A stretch of 64,000 nt of DNA from Distichodus sexfasciatus (taxonomy: Eukaryota > Chordata > Actinopteri > Characiformes > Distichodontidae), in the NCBI GenBank assembly GCA_032718565.1, contig JAVGVS010000190.1, forward strand, positions 349,017 to 413,016, in the 5' to 3' direction. Positions 43,039 through 58,000 of the stretch are shown here, one piece after another (the first letter of the stretch is position 1; each line of letters opens with the position of its first letter). The translations under genes and the position numbers were made by a program. The notes under the pieces are model-generated. The model did no database searches. It had not been told where the DNA came from and saw only the letters and a program-made list of their open reading frames with translations.

Positions 43039-46000
43039 CTGTAAGGACTTGATGTGGGAGTAGTGCTTCTTGCACTAACTGGTGGAGTTCCAGGTTTCAC
43101 ATCCATTCCACTGCCAAACAGCTTCAGGTCCATCTCACACATCTACCGCAGAGAGAACAGTGTGTTCAGATTAAAGCCTCACTCCTCATTCAAGCACCAC
43201 AGACATTAAGTAAACATATAAATACACCTACAACGGTAAACACTGACACATACTCATCCACTACAAAAACGTCATTTCATGAACAGAAGCAAAATTAGGC
43301 CTCTAAGAACTAATCGATTATTAAATCCCTAATCTATAGGCTTCTACGTCATCATGTAATGAAAAGTTGCTTGCGACAGTAAGTTAACTATTTTCTAGAA
43401 AAATAATGTAATTAACAATAACGATTAAACTGAATTAAATAAAGAGTGTGAATATTTATCATTGTAGGGCCCTATGAAATCCGTTTTGTTTTTTCCTAAA
43501 TTCCTTTTATTTTTTCCTGAATTCCATTTTTATTCTTCTGAATTCCGTGTTTTACGTTATAATCATATTTATTCACCTAAAAAGTGTCCAATTATGGAGT
43601 GGATGGGGGCAAAAAGAACAATGCAATAGAAAAAAAAATTAACATTAAATGACTGTTATTCAACTTCAACAAAGTGCTGGGCTTCAGCAGAATATTTACT
43701 GCTTTGGTAAAACATTTACCTGTAAACAAAAACATTCCTTTTTTTGTGCAAAACGAAACATTTCTGATGCGAGTTTTTTGACTGTAAGTGGTCGTCACGT
43801 GTTCTTGCGGGTGCAGTCTATCGTGTGCTGGCAAAACTCACAAAATAGTTGTTCTCCCGATTCATAAAAATCATGTGGGTATTGTTCTGCTCTAAACTTA
43901 GCACTAACACTCGAATTCTGTAATTTCTTGGAGGACTGCGGTGTTTCAGCCTCTTCACCACAGCTGACCGTTGACGTTTACCCCTCTGTGTCTGATCGTT
44001 TGTGTGTGGAAAGCTGAGTCCCGCCTCAACAGGTAACACGTACAGGGGTCTGCAGCGGCCAAAATTGACTAGAAACGACTGCTTTGCCCAAACACTGATA
44101 TCAACAAATTATACGACATTCTCCGTTTAACAGCACATTCCATTTTATATGTTGAATTCTGCGATTCCGTACGAATTTTCCACATCGCGCAAATCACAGG
44201 GCCTTATCATTGTGTACACACGGAGAGCAGTGCTTGGGGACGGAACTTGCTTATGAGTAGCTCAGTCCGATACTTGAACCAGTGACCCTCCGATCACTGG
44301 GTCAACTCCCTGACCGTTACACTACCAACTACCAAACTTTACGGCTTAACGCATACCAATCCAGCATGTTGTAGTTTCAGTCCCTCCCCATGCAGAAACT
44401 ACTCTTACATCGCAAACCTTCAGAAAGTGATTGGGGTGCTTTTTACATGGCATCGTTCCTCGCTCCTGAATTGCAGTGTAAATATTTGCAGCATGTAAAG
44501 ACACAAGATGAGGAACACATGGCAGAAACAAGCGCAGTAGTGTTTTGTGTTTACAAGCTGACGTTCACTATGAGATTCGAGTAAAGAACAGAGTGTAACA
44601 TTTATGTTTACATTTATGACATTCAGCAGATGCTCTTATCCAGAGCACGTCCATTTCCTAATTACAGGGACCGTTTCGAGGAGAGCAACTTAAGGGGGTT
44701 AAGGGTCTTGCTCAGGGACCCAACGATGGTGGTGCCAGACGGGGGATTCAAACACACGACCTGTTGGTCCAGGGGCGAGTGTCTTAACCACTAGACCCCC
44801 ATCACCCCGCGTTGCCATGTGATCCTTCATAAAATGCTGTTCACAGTCATTTGCCATGTCAATAAAGATGATTTCAATCATTACAAATATTGAACAGTTA
44901 TTTGTAAAATTAATCTTTCAATCTTATTTTTAAGGATTTATTACATTCTTTGTCTATTTTTAACTTAACTAAATTAACAGAAAAAAAACTGAAACTATTT
45001 GATCATCAAAAACAGTCGTATGTCACATTACTCAAGTCAGGTTGCAAGTGTGTAGTGCAGGGTGTGTACCTTGTTGGAGGGCTGCATCATGCTCTGGCCG
45101 ATGAGGCTGCGGTACGGCTGGCTGCTGGGGGGCTGTCGGTTCAGACTGGGGGGCTGCGCTTGCGGAGAGGTCGGGGGTAAAGACTGGGGCAGAGCCAGCA
45201 GGGGCTGACCTCCACCCGAACCAAAACTGGGTAAAGGCAGCTGTGAGCCAGGCATGGGGACGGTCACCTAGAGCATGAGAGAGTGATGGGGAAATGGAAG
45301 TAGAATAGGATATAAAGAAACCAGATGACGCGGCTCCATTTTTACGGAGTACAAAGAACAAGGAACATAGTATAAGCATATATATATATATAAATATAAA
45401 CACTATAAAATATAAACTCTAAACTAGAGGTAGGTAAGAGACTGCAATTTAGTCACATGTGGTGTTCAACCTACAATTATAGTCCTGGAATTGTCTTTTC
45501 GCATTGAACGATAAAGATCAGCAGCAGTTCAATATGAAAATTCTGAACTGACAGGTAAATAACTACAGTATCTTAATAAAGTCTAAACTATGTGAGAAGT
45601 TCAGTAATCTGTGCAAATATCGTAAAAGCAGTCAAATGAAAAACTACAATTGTTAATATGTACAAAGTCATATCTTTCAATAAATCTGGTCAACTGCAAA
45701 CCAACTCCTAATTCTTTAACCCTCAGATCTACAACCAAGTTCTTAAAACGTTCAGGTTTTACAAGTCAATTCTTTGGTCAGCAATAAATAACATGACTGG
45801 TTTGGGGCTAATCATAATACTAATTATAATGCTGTTTACAAATCATTATTTCTATTAGACATGGCACGATACCACTTTATATCCAATACCGACATTGTAA
45901 ATCTGACCCTCCACGGCAAAACCAGTCGCTTGTCGCAACAGAGGTTTCCGAGAAAAACAAGCGTTTATGTTGCGTGGGGTAAAATGTTGGATTTTTAGTT

Positions 46001-49000
46001 TTTAGTGTTTTGAAACAGTGGAAGGTCTATACTGTACTGTTGTGAATAAATTTCACTGAAAAACTTACCCTTTCCATCCTAAAAACATGACTTTCTTGAG
46101 GTGAGGAATTCAATTCCAGCAGAATGTTAAAAGTTTCTGTTTTGACCGCTCTACTTCAATATTTACGGTAAATCCACTGGTTGACTAGCGTGAAGATATT
46201 TCTCCGGAATCCATCTTCGTCTCCCGAGTTCAGTTAACCTAACGCAGGTAGGCTATCCGTGTGGCTGTGAATGCAGCGTAGGCTAGCGTAAATGCAAACG
46301 TAGCCGCGACCGCACCAAGCGTCTGTGAGTGCTACGGCGATAGTCAACTTCAAAGGCAGATTTCTCCGTTTCTCACTTGGCGTGACGGGAGAAGCCTGAC
46401 TCCTTTGAATGTTGATATCTCAGTCATATATCGTCTGATTCATTCGATATAGGTATCGTTTTGAAGGTTGATTTATGCCCTTTCGTGAAAACATAACTTA
46501 ATTTTGAAAATTTGAGAGAAGCGACTGGTTTTGCCATGGAGGGTCACATATTACCGAGTCATTATCTGACCGATATACTATCCATTTATCGGATTGTTGC
46601 CACGTCTAATTTTTATCAAGAAAAAATTTATCAATTTTTTTAATTGCTCTGCCTTGGTGATAAAGGCTACTTAACAGTAGAAGGAGAGAAACTGCATTAT
46701 ACACCAAGAAGGCTACTGTGTGTGTGTGGGTGTGGGTGTGTATACCTGCTGAAGTGCAGAACTGGGGCTCTGTGTTGAACTGTAGTAGCTGTTCTGGGTG
46801 TGCTGCTGAACTTGACCCGAGTACAAATTTGAATGCTGACTCATGCCCTGGCGCTGCAACACAGTCGACGTGCCAGTTAGCAAAGGGCATTAGAGACTAA
46901 TTCTCCAATAACAGACGTTAATATTTATGGAGAAATCTTTCTCCTTCAGACAGACCTGCAGTATGTGAGTGTCTATGAGCTGGGAGCCGCCCATGCCGGA
47001 CGGCTGGTTGAGCTGCGGCTCAAACAGGATGGGAATGTGCTGCGTGTTGGAGGTCTGCTGGAAGGCCAGGCTGGACTGAGGTTTGGCCAGCTCGGGGGGC
47101 TGAACGCCCGGGTAACTGTGCAGCGCCGTGCCGGAGAGCATCATGGGTGATGGCTGGGACAGGCTGTTCTGCATGAAGGCCTGCTGAGATCTGGAGAAGA
47201 ACCATAACCGGGATAGTTTTTACCGAGTGCACAATTAAGACCGGAAAAATACCTTATTGAACTACTGGATTTATTCGTACAGTGCTTTTTACAGCGATTT
47301 ATTTTTACAGTGCATTACCACAAAACAGCTTTACATGTAACTGGCCCAACTTCAGATCTTCTAATGAGTGGATGAGCAATGCACTTGACCCATCCGTGAA
47401 GTTGCAGTAGATAGGTGATGGGCAGCACCCCGGTATGGTACCTTGTTAATGAGTACCCCAGTGCTACCATTTCCAGTCCGGGACTTGAACTTGTGACCCT
47501 CTGATAACGGGACCTACACCCCAACCGTTACACTACCAACTGCCCCACTTAAGTAGTTTGTTGAAAAGAATGTGGCATGTAATATGTGTTAGTTTGAGTG
47601 TGATTTTAGGGTCACCTGTAGGGCTGTATGGAGGAGCTGAAGAGATCTTGCGGCTGTGAAACAGATGGACCGGTGCTGAGGCCAAGCTGGGCCTGGTGCT
47701 GAGGCTGCCCCTGAAGCGGGGCGTAGATGGGGATCGGAATCTGCTGAACTGCTGTAGGCTACAAAACACACAGACAAGCAGGTCAGTACATACAGAGTAA
47801 TAAAACTATACCACAAAATATAGCCATAACTGCTACATTACGATTACAACACATCCAAATATTGTTAAATTTAACCTGGTCTTCATACCATCCTTTGTAA
47901 ATGTCAAATAAAGAATCAACACGAGGTATTAATCATACAGGTAGTTCTCAAGTTCACGGTGGGGTCATCGGAACACATCTCATCCTACGTTAATGCCCTA
48001 GGCTTTGAAACACCAAAAATACAAACAACACACGCGGACACAGAGACATCTGTTGGTCAGTGGAGACAGATGGGAGATGCATACATCCCAGCAGTGTCTG
48101 TATATATCGTAGCATGTACGCTGCTATGTTTGCCTGCCACACTAAACTTCGTATTTAAACAACTTTGTTGTATCACTATCATCACCGTAAGATCCAAAAA
48201 AATCTCACTTCGACCCGTCTGTATTTGGGGCAAATGACATTAATAGCCAAAATAAATCTAAAGAAGTGAAATGTTTTATTTTTAGCAAAATATGAGAATA
48301 AGTCACATTTTGAATGACATACACCAACATAAAGCTACATGTGATTGCTTTTTATCGTATGTTTACTTCTGCAAACTTTTCATGATGTTAAAAAGTGAAG
48401 GCAGCTCCCAGCTCCTGTCAGAATGCCCAAGTTGCAGTGCCTTCTGCCTTTATTGTTGATGAACTTGTGAAATCTATCAAATCACTATGCAGAACATTGC
48501 TCTAGACCAGAGTGGTCACTTCAGACAGAGAGAGGAGAGAGACCAACTAAAGTTTTTATTTATTGTACAGGCAAATTGGTTTATGAAAAACTTAAAGCCA
48601 ACAACAATAAAAACGATAAGTATTGTTCAGACTTCACAACTCTGACTTCATATAATATCCATAATTAAATATGAAGTGTGTAAACTAGTGTCCGAAGCTA
48701 CAAATGTGCGATTTCTTAATCATTAAAAAGTGTTCTGTTGAACAAGTTTCATTTTTTACAAATCTACATACAATTATTTCCTTTAATTCCAACAGACTGA
48801 GTGTGTACCTGAGACAGTCCGGGCTGGAAGCCCTGCTGCTGGGCTATAGAGGGAGGTGGGAGGCGAGCATGGGGAGTGCCGAACAGGTGGCTGGTGTCCA
48901 TGTAGAAGGCTGGGATTTGGGCTGCAGAACCTGAACAAACACACAGACACACACACACACAAGAAAATGGGATGAAGCGTACAGACGACTTGCAGATTGT

Positions 49001-52000
49001 TTAGAAATTCAGGTCAATAATAAATTACATAAATTTCAGGAAGACTGCTTTTAATTAATCAGCTTTTTTAATTACAGCAGTAGAAGAATGGAATTCAATT
49101 CCATCTCATATTAGAGACTGCACAAGTTTCAGCTGTTTTAAAATAGCAGGACCTGGCAACTGCCCACACTGCCAAAGGTACCAAAAGCTGGTTCAATGAC
49201 CATGGTGTTACTGTGCTTGATTGGCCAGCAAACTCGTCTGACCTGAACCCCGTAGAGAATCTATGGGGCACTGTCAAGAGGAAGATGAGAGACACCAGAT
49301 CCAACAATGCAGATGACCCAAAGTCCGCTATCAAAGCAACCTGGGCTTCCATTACACCTCAGCAGTGCCACAGGCCGATCACCTCCATGCCACGCTGCAC
49401 TGATGCAGTAATTCATGCAAAAGGAGGCTCAACCAAGTATTCAGTGCATAGAAATGAACATACTTTTCAGAAGCCTGACATTTCTGTTTAAAATATAGTT
49501 TTTTAAATTCTTCTTATGTAATATTCTCATTTTCTGAGACACTGAGTTTTGGGTTTTCATTATTTTGTAAGACAATCATTAAAATTACAAGAAATAAAGG
49601 CTTGAAATATTTCACTCTATGTAATGAATCTATATATTATGAGTTTCACTTTCTGAAATGAGTGACAAAAAAATTGAACTTTTTCACAATATTCTAATTA
49701 TTTTAGCTGTATCTGGATCTCTGAAGACATGGCTGAAGGCTAATCATGTGATCATTGACCCTTGTATGTAGAGTTGATTTTTGGTTGCTGTTGATTTCTT
49801 ATATGTATTGACTGCAGTGTCTTTTGTTTTGGTACGTCGTTGTTGTTGCCTTATATGTATCTAGCTGTAGTGGCAACAATAGTAGTGCATATGTTGTCTA
49901 CATTGTTTTATTGTCGTTTAGTTTCCTGCCCAGGGACCACAGATGCAAATGATCTGTATAGCTAACTCTGGTGTGGGATTTGTTCTGTACATGGTCCCTG
50001 TTAAATAAACTAATAAACTAAACTAACTAAACTGTGGGCGATTTCTGACAGTAAAGTTTTCGATGTCTATAAATAAAAAGTGACCAAATCACAAATGTGT
50101 GGGTGAATATCCCAATAATTATCCCAGTATCCCAAACAAATCCACATTTGCACTTTACCTGCTGCAGCTTGAGAGACGAAGCCCTGTGAGGTCTGCTGCT
50201 GCGGTAACAGGGACGGCACACAGCTCAGCTGGGAGAAGTTACTGTTGGACATGACGGAGCTCTGCAGCTGCTGGGGCTTCACTTTGCAGATGTTGGGAGG
50301 GTCTGACGCAGATGTGGTCTTCGTGCTCAGAGAAGACGTGGTGTAGGTGGCTGAACCTGAACAATCAAACAAACAATCTTATAAATACTGATACATTTAT
50401 ATCTGAATGAAAACCTTCACTTGCAACAGCAAACACAGCAACTTCCAACTTGTATAGAACAGTTAAGTTCATTCACAGTTTACAAATAATTACAATATAG
50501 TATATAGTTATATACTTTTTCCTACTCCTTTTCGAACATGTGGCAATTGTTTTATCTTACTTCCACTTATTTTCAAAATGTATTTTATTACATATTTTTT
50601 CTATTTTCATGTTATTTCATTCATTGCTTGACTTCATGACATTTAATTTTATTTGGTATGTGCTCTATTGAACATGAACCTCAGTTAATTTTGTTTAGTT
50701 TTTGTTTTGTTTCATTTATTGTGACAACTGCAGTACTTTTCCTGTAGAAACGCTGTCTTTTGGTTCTCAGGGCACAGCAAGAAAATAAAATATGCTTCAA
50801 TGACAGAGGCCCATTACAGAAATGGCATAGTCAGGGTTCATCACAGTCAATAAAAAGCCATGGGTGAGTCTTAAATGTCCCATATGACATCTAGTATAAA
50901 TTATCTGATCATGTCTGGAGTGAAAAGTAAATACAAAACAACTACAAAATAAACAATCAAGTCTAACAAAAGACACATTTACATCGTCATCCAAAACACA
51001 GTCATATTGCACAGCCCTGATGTGACGTACGCATGTGTATTCCACATTAGTGTTCCCACCTGACAGAGAGGTGCTCGGGGTGACTGAGGCTACAGGGATC
51101 TGAGGCATGGAGGCACTGGAGAAGGAGCTGAAGGAAGCACTGCCGGCTCCTCCTCCGCTGGTGATGGGGGAGGCAGAGGAGGTGACGGGAGAGCTCTTCT
51201 CTCCCAGACTGGGCGAATTCTCCCACGCCTTACGAGCCGATTCCATCTGTGCAGGTGAGCCAAAACAAGCAGCCGCTTAAAGATTCTGACGACCGCCAAC
51301 AGTATGAACTAGCGCGTTACTTATGAATTTTGTCATGAACGGACGCAGCAAAAATATAAAAAAGTAAGTCACCTTCAGCGTGAGGTCCACTGTGGCAGGG
51401 GAAACCGTGCTGAGGCTGGAGCTTTGCTGTAGAGCTTCTCTACGAGGCAGTGGCAGAGAGTGGGGCAGGGCCACCTAGACAGACCAAAAAAAAAGGAGCC
51501 ATTCACAAAAACAAAGAGATGAAAGTCACTTAAAAATACAATACAAAAAGTGAGGAAGAGTGCAAGGAAAGAGATGGTAACTGGAGCTTACATTAGCGAC
51601 CAGACTCTCCTCCATCTTGCTTCCTCCAGTGGGGACAGAGTCAGCCAGCGAGGAGGATGGTGCAGTGTAGTCCGTCACAGACTCCTGCATTACAACACAC
51701 ACAAACACAGTGTTTCAAACTCTTGTCATTAACTGTCATACAGATTCACTGAACAAGCAATAATGTATTAATGGAAGCACGAACACTTACATTTACGTCT
51801 AGACAGTTAACATGGTTACATCAACGTTGGAGATAAAAATTACACAAATTATAAGCATATTATTAAGAAATGATAAATATAAGTAAACATACATTTCCTA
51901 TACTTTAAAATCTCACTTTACACTGAGTCTACATATATGACCAAAATCACCCATCTTGATAAAATACATTACAGATGTAGTACATTTTCTGTAAAAATCA

Positions 52001-55000
52001 ATTATTGTTTACATATAATCAAAAAAGACTGACAAGCAACTGAAACTCTGTTAGTCACAATTTTGCGGAAGCTTTTGCATCTCTATTTGCTGCAAAACAA
52101 TTTATTTGAAATATTTATTGGTAGTGTGGCATTAACACAACAGCATTATGAATATGTTGCAATACGCAAAGTGGCCAGGAGGTGTCACCATGGAGACAGC
52201 TGTTGGATTGTTCAGCAGCAAATCCTCCATCCAAACATTTGCGTACAACAGTGTATTTTGCGACACAATAAACATGTAATATGAAACGGACGTCTTATTT
52301 TGTCATCCAGTATGCAATCATACTGTACAGCGCTACTGTAGATTTCATTCAACTCTGTACCTTAGAGCTGGAGTATTCGGCTGAGGGAACAGTGATCATG
52401 CCCTCGATGTCCCCTCCTAGTTCTGGAACTTTGTCTTTAGCAGGAGAGCTGGAGTCTCTGTCTCGACTGCTTCCAGGACCGCCCTTATCCAGACCCTCTC
52501 CGTCTGACTGGCGACCGTCTTTGGCCTTGCGGTTCTTTAGCGAGCGCTCCTTCCCGATGGGCCCGGGCTTGTACTCCTTCGGCTCAGGAGCGGCAATGTC
52601 AGGCAGCTGAGAGGAATAAAAATTGATGTTACTACAGCAACAACAGACTAGGGTTCTGATGCTGAACTATGAAGGTTTCAGATCTTATTATGATTAGAAA
52701 TTGCATAACAATATTACTAATAAAACTTGTGCTATAAAATAAAATAATATACTTTTGCATTGCTACCATATAAAATGTATTCAGTGAAAAATTCACAAAC
52801 ACTTCATTATTCATCAACCGAAAAATTCTGCACAATTACAACTATTTTAGCATGAGTTTACTCCACATAGTTTAAATTCAGTTAAAAAGCTGACAAACAT
52901 TAAAATTACTTTAGATGGAAGTGTGATGCATTTCAACAAATGAATTACTGTAAAAGCATGCACTACTTTCATTACTATTTGGCAAATGTCTTGGTATTGT
53001 ATGCAATCTATTATATACAACTGTAACATTTGTCTTTACGGTATACTGCGCAAATAGATGAATGTGATACTGTATTCGTTTCCTATTACATTTTTACTGT
53101 AAATGTGGTGAGAAATTTGACACACTATGGCAGTTTGGCACCGTGAGCCACATTTGGTTGAAATATGATGTGCTTTGGCTGTTTAAGTGCATTTTGCCTG
53201 ATAAGTTACCTTGTGTTCAAGTTTATATTTGTAAAGGTTGAAAAATTGGACATGGCATTGAGAAAAGTATGAAAATGATTACACTTGTTACTATCCTGAA
53301 CGTGTTTTGAACAGAACTTGTGTGTGAACATACCTTCTGTGGTTTAATGGGTCCAGCACGAGCTGGTTTCTGTCTCTGTTCTTTGGGTTCAGGTAGTTTA
53401 TTGTCAGACGCCTTTTCCAGTAGGGCCGGTACACCATCACTGTCCGTGCTGCCTGCTGAAGAGGGGGCACCAAACTGGATACTGTCCATGCCAAGCTCCA
53501 CACCAGCCTCTGCTGCAGCCTTCACACCCTTAAATATGCACACAAGCGCACACCTTAACACAGCTGAACAGCACTGAAACTCAGTGTATTTTACACAAGC
53601 CTGTAATAAATAGCAGAACTGGAACGTCCAAGTCGAGTAGAGCTTAAACCAGTGCTTCCCAAAGCAGCAGAACATGACAAAGCAAATAAATTACCCTGAA
53701 ATGAACAAACAGGCACTCTCACTGCAGTAATTCCACAAATGTTTACATTTCAGTTTTGTTGCTCTAAGGGAGCCAAATGCAGGCCCAGGAACGATAACGT
53801 GCAATTAATCTGAAAACAGATACAAAGCATCCACGTAGTTTTGGTACATACTCTAGGTAATTCACGCTCGCTGGAAATGTCACCAAAATGACAAAAATAT
53901 TCAATCAGGAGAAAAGGAGGCTCAAAAATATACTAATCTACAGAAGGGGGGCCCTGCAAAAACAAAGTTGGCGTAACTTATATGTGAGCTGGTCAAACTA
54001 AGTATAAATGCATCAAAGGTACAACATGTATATAACGTGATGAAGATTAAAGTTGCACTCACCTCAGAGGTCACAGTCCCAGTAAAGGAGGTCAAAGGTT
54101 TATTCCAGGCACTGACCGAGGGTGGTTGAGGAGGACTGATGGGTCCAACTGCAGTTAAAGAGTACAAAATATTAAAGCAAATTAAAACACTGTAGGCGGC
54201 TTGACGGCTACATAGAGATAACTTGGCAAACAAAATATTAAAGCACACAAGGGTCAATGACAAGTAAAGCTTCTAAATGTTCTTTATCTTAAAATGGATG
54301 TCATGCATATTGTTGAATTGTTGTGTTTAAACAAGTCTCATTAATCAAATATGCTCCAAAATGTTTCATTTTTTGACAATTTTTAACCTCATCCCCCCAA
54401 AAATGTCAGGTAGTGCAACCAAATATGTGTGTGTATAAACACACACATATTTCTACATTTCCCAAAATTATTATTGTATGGTTGTGTTTTGTATTTACAA
54501 TTTAAGATTATTGCATCCTTGCGGCCAGTTATGTAATATTTTTAGCACCCAATTTCACATTAAAAGGCAGAAAAATAGTTATAAAAATATACAAATGAAT
54601 GCATTCAGTACAATAGCTATTCACATCATCGTTATCAACCATTTGTTTACTACAGAAGTCAATACATAAACAGAATACAAAATATACACTAAGCTAGAGG
54701 TAGAATATAAAACAGTTTAAAGTTAATATTCTATGTTCTATTTACATATATCACATTCTTTGTGCCTTATTTGTTCTTTGCACTGTTAAAATTGGAGTGA
54801 ACTTTGACTATAAACCGCATTTGGTTTAAATGAAAAGTTTACCCTCAAATATTCTATAAAAGTATAAAGCATAGATGTGGAAAACGTACGCTTCTTGACC
54901 TCTGGGAGCACTGTGGAACCAGCCACCTTATTCTCCCACAGTTCTGTACCCAATGCGCTGTGTGTCTGGGTTTTGGTGGAGAAGTCTACAGTGGCAGGGG

Positions 55001-58000
55001 GCAGAGGGGTCACAGCGCCCTCTACAGGCTGAGGAGGGCTCGTGCTCTGGGTCGGGGCAGGAAGGCTGTGCTGAGATGCGGAGATGGCAGGTGGTGGAAG
55101 AGTCTGCTGGGAAGGTGCAGACTGGGTCTGATGGCTCGGGGCTGCAGACTGCTGCTGCTGCTGCTGAGGTGCTGCTGACGACTGCTGCTGTTGCTGCTTT
55201 TTGGCAAAACGAGGAGGCAGCTTGGAGCCACCACCACCTCTGCCTTTCTCCCCTGAACCCTTTTTACCCCAGTTCTGTTAAGGAAATGCACATTAATGCA
55301 TGTTTATATGAACGCAGCTCATAAAAATAGGGTTGGAGTTAGGCTTACAGGGGCACCATCTTGTATTAGTTTTATAGACAAGTCAGCCATGGTGTAACAT
55401 TACAGAAAAATCATTGAGTTCACACATCACAGCTCGGTACAATGATGTTTAAGCAACAAATATTCCAAAATGTGGATCTCATTTCATTTACTTTGAACAG
55501 GCAGCAGTCAATAAGCTACAATTAACAAACTAGTCTAGTTGACATCCCAGCGCATGTAGCCCTACGCAGTGTACCAAGCTAAATAGGGCGCGTGACACTC
55601 CATGTGAACTACCTAGTGTGTAAAGAGCCGTTAAGCTATTACCACAGCTACTTTCTTGGCCGCATACTACCCCATAGAAAAGTATGATGAGCGCACCACC
55701 TACCATACTATTAAGTGCGGCAGTACATGGCTTGGGACGCAGCCCATTTGCAAGATCACATCGCCAAGGGAGACAAACACTCAACTTAGTTAGCTGAGCG
55801 CAAGAGATTTTGCTCATGAACGTTCCACTGCATGCTCAAAAGTGGCACAAAAGAACGGCATACATTTTAAGACCAAGGGCAGGGGCTGTAAAATATCGGG
55901 TATCGGTCCCGTAAAGTATTGGTCCAATGTCTTTAAAAAAATGTATCTGAAGATTCTGATATTATCGTGCATCTCAAAATGTAAAAAATGGTTTAGCTTC
56001 GGTGATTCACCTTCACACATTCACTGCAGGAATGCATCGAACTGTGACTGTCCAGCACATGTACCATTACATCCTTAATGATTACAAATGTCAAACCAAA
56101 AATATGCTTCAAAAAGGCATTAGCTTTCTGACCTGTACAGTTTGTTCCTCCTTTTTTCTCCTTTCCTCATCTTGCAGTCGTTTCTGCTGCTTTCGAGAAA
56201 CGACCTCTGTGAATCCGTCGTCATTAGTGTTGGACTGTGGGTCCTCCAAAGTCGTGACTTCTGGATGGTCATCAATTATTACCACGCCTAAAGAAAGAAA
56301 CATAAAAGCAGCATTAAACCACTGATCTTCACAAAGTGTTGGGCAGATAATCACAAATGAATCAAGCCCACATTCAGATCCTCTAATCAACATACTCTCG
56401 CCTCGTCAGTTACTTCTGAAATTCTGTTAATACTTTCACCAGTGTGTGTTTATGAACTGTCCCCTTTAAAAACATAATACTGGAATTGTCGTCTCATGAC
56501 CACAACCAATTCCATCTGTGTTTCCTTCAATTATTTTAAAACCCCAAAGATATGCACGCGTAGGAAATTCTCCCAGCTTTAATAACAGAATATGTACTGT
56601 ATAAATCTTAGAGGTAAAATATTTAATTAATCGTGATATTGATCAGAGGTCATATCTCACAGCCCTAGTTAATGTCTTGCTTGCCCTTGCGCAGGATGTT
56701 GGTCACTCACTTGCGTAGTTGTTGAGGTCAAACTGAGACAGAGCATTCTCCTTCTCCTTGGGTTTCTTCACAGCTTGCTTGGCCTCGTCTCTACGCCTGC
56801 CGGCTGGTGGCTCTTTATTGGGCTTCTGATTTGCTCCAGCCTGGGCAGCTTCCGCACTCTGAGCAGCAGCAGCACTATAGACAGGGAGGGGAAATTCTCA
56901 GTACAGAGAGACAGAAAACCTCAAAACACCATGTAAACACTAACACAGCAAATGTTAGCGGTGTAACGATAATGGAGGTGTGAATCTTCACTGGTCACAG
57001 TTCGATTACGATCATCGATTATATCGACAACTCCGTGCATCACAATGCATCCCATCAATTCTTGGGCATAACTCTACATCGCACGCAGAAGGGGCAGGAA
57101 CGGCCAATTCATTATGCTGAGGTTTAACTAAAATTTGTATGGTATAGCAAGGAAAAAAAAAATAATAATAATAAGGAAAAATAAAAAAAAACCCCAAGCA
57201 ATGTCATCATGGTGTAATATTTAAAATAGTGTTTTTCAGTTACCTTTTTTTTTTAGATATTTGCACTAAATTCATTATTCATACATGCCCAAATCATCTG
57301 AAAATGTTTTGAAAAATAAATAAAAATCTAAAAACTGATCAGTAGTTAAACTGACCACAGACCACCTACAATGCCACTGCGGACCACCAGGGGGACCACC
57401 ATTGATTCAATAAGACCACAGTATCAATCCAAAAAGCAAACATCAGACCTCAAATATATTGATAATATAGGTGGTCTATTTTTATTAAAAGATAAGAACC
57501 CTTTTCCATTTAAATTACAGCTCAGGGATCAAAACGTCTAAGGATATTTTAGTAGCTTTTGTGGTCTGATATGAACAAAAGTGACTGTAAATTAGCATAT
57601 TTCCTCATATTGATCGCTGGCTCCTGACTTGAATCAAATGGAAACTGTATCATAGCAGACGCTGTGATAAACAGACAACGAAACTAGGGCCCTATGATTT
57701 GCGCGATGCGGAAAACGCAGACGGAATTGCGGAATTCAACAAATAAAATGGAATCCGTTGTAAAACGCGGAATGTCGTAGAATTCGCTGATATCGGTGTG
57801 TGGGAAAAGCAAAGCAAAGGTTTTTAATAAATTTTGCCCGCTGCAGGCCCCTGTACGTGTTACCTGTTGAGGAGAGACTCCGCTTTCTACGCACACAAAC
57901 GTCAGCTAGACAATGTCAACAGTCAGCTATGGCAAAGAGGCTCACTGAAACGCCAAAGACCACAAAAAAATTATGGAATTTGACTGTTAGTGCTAAGTTT

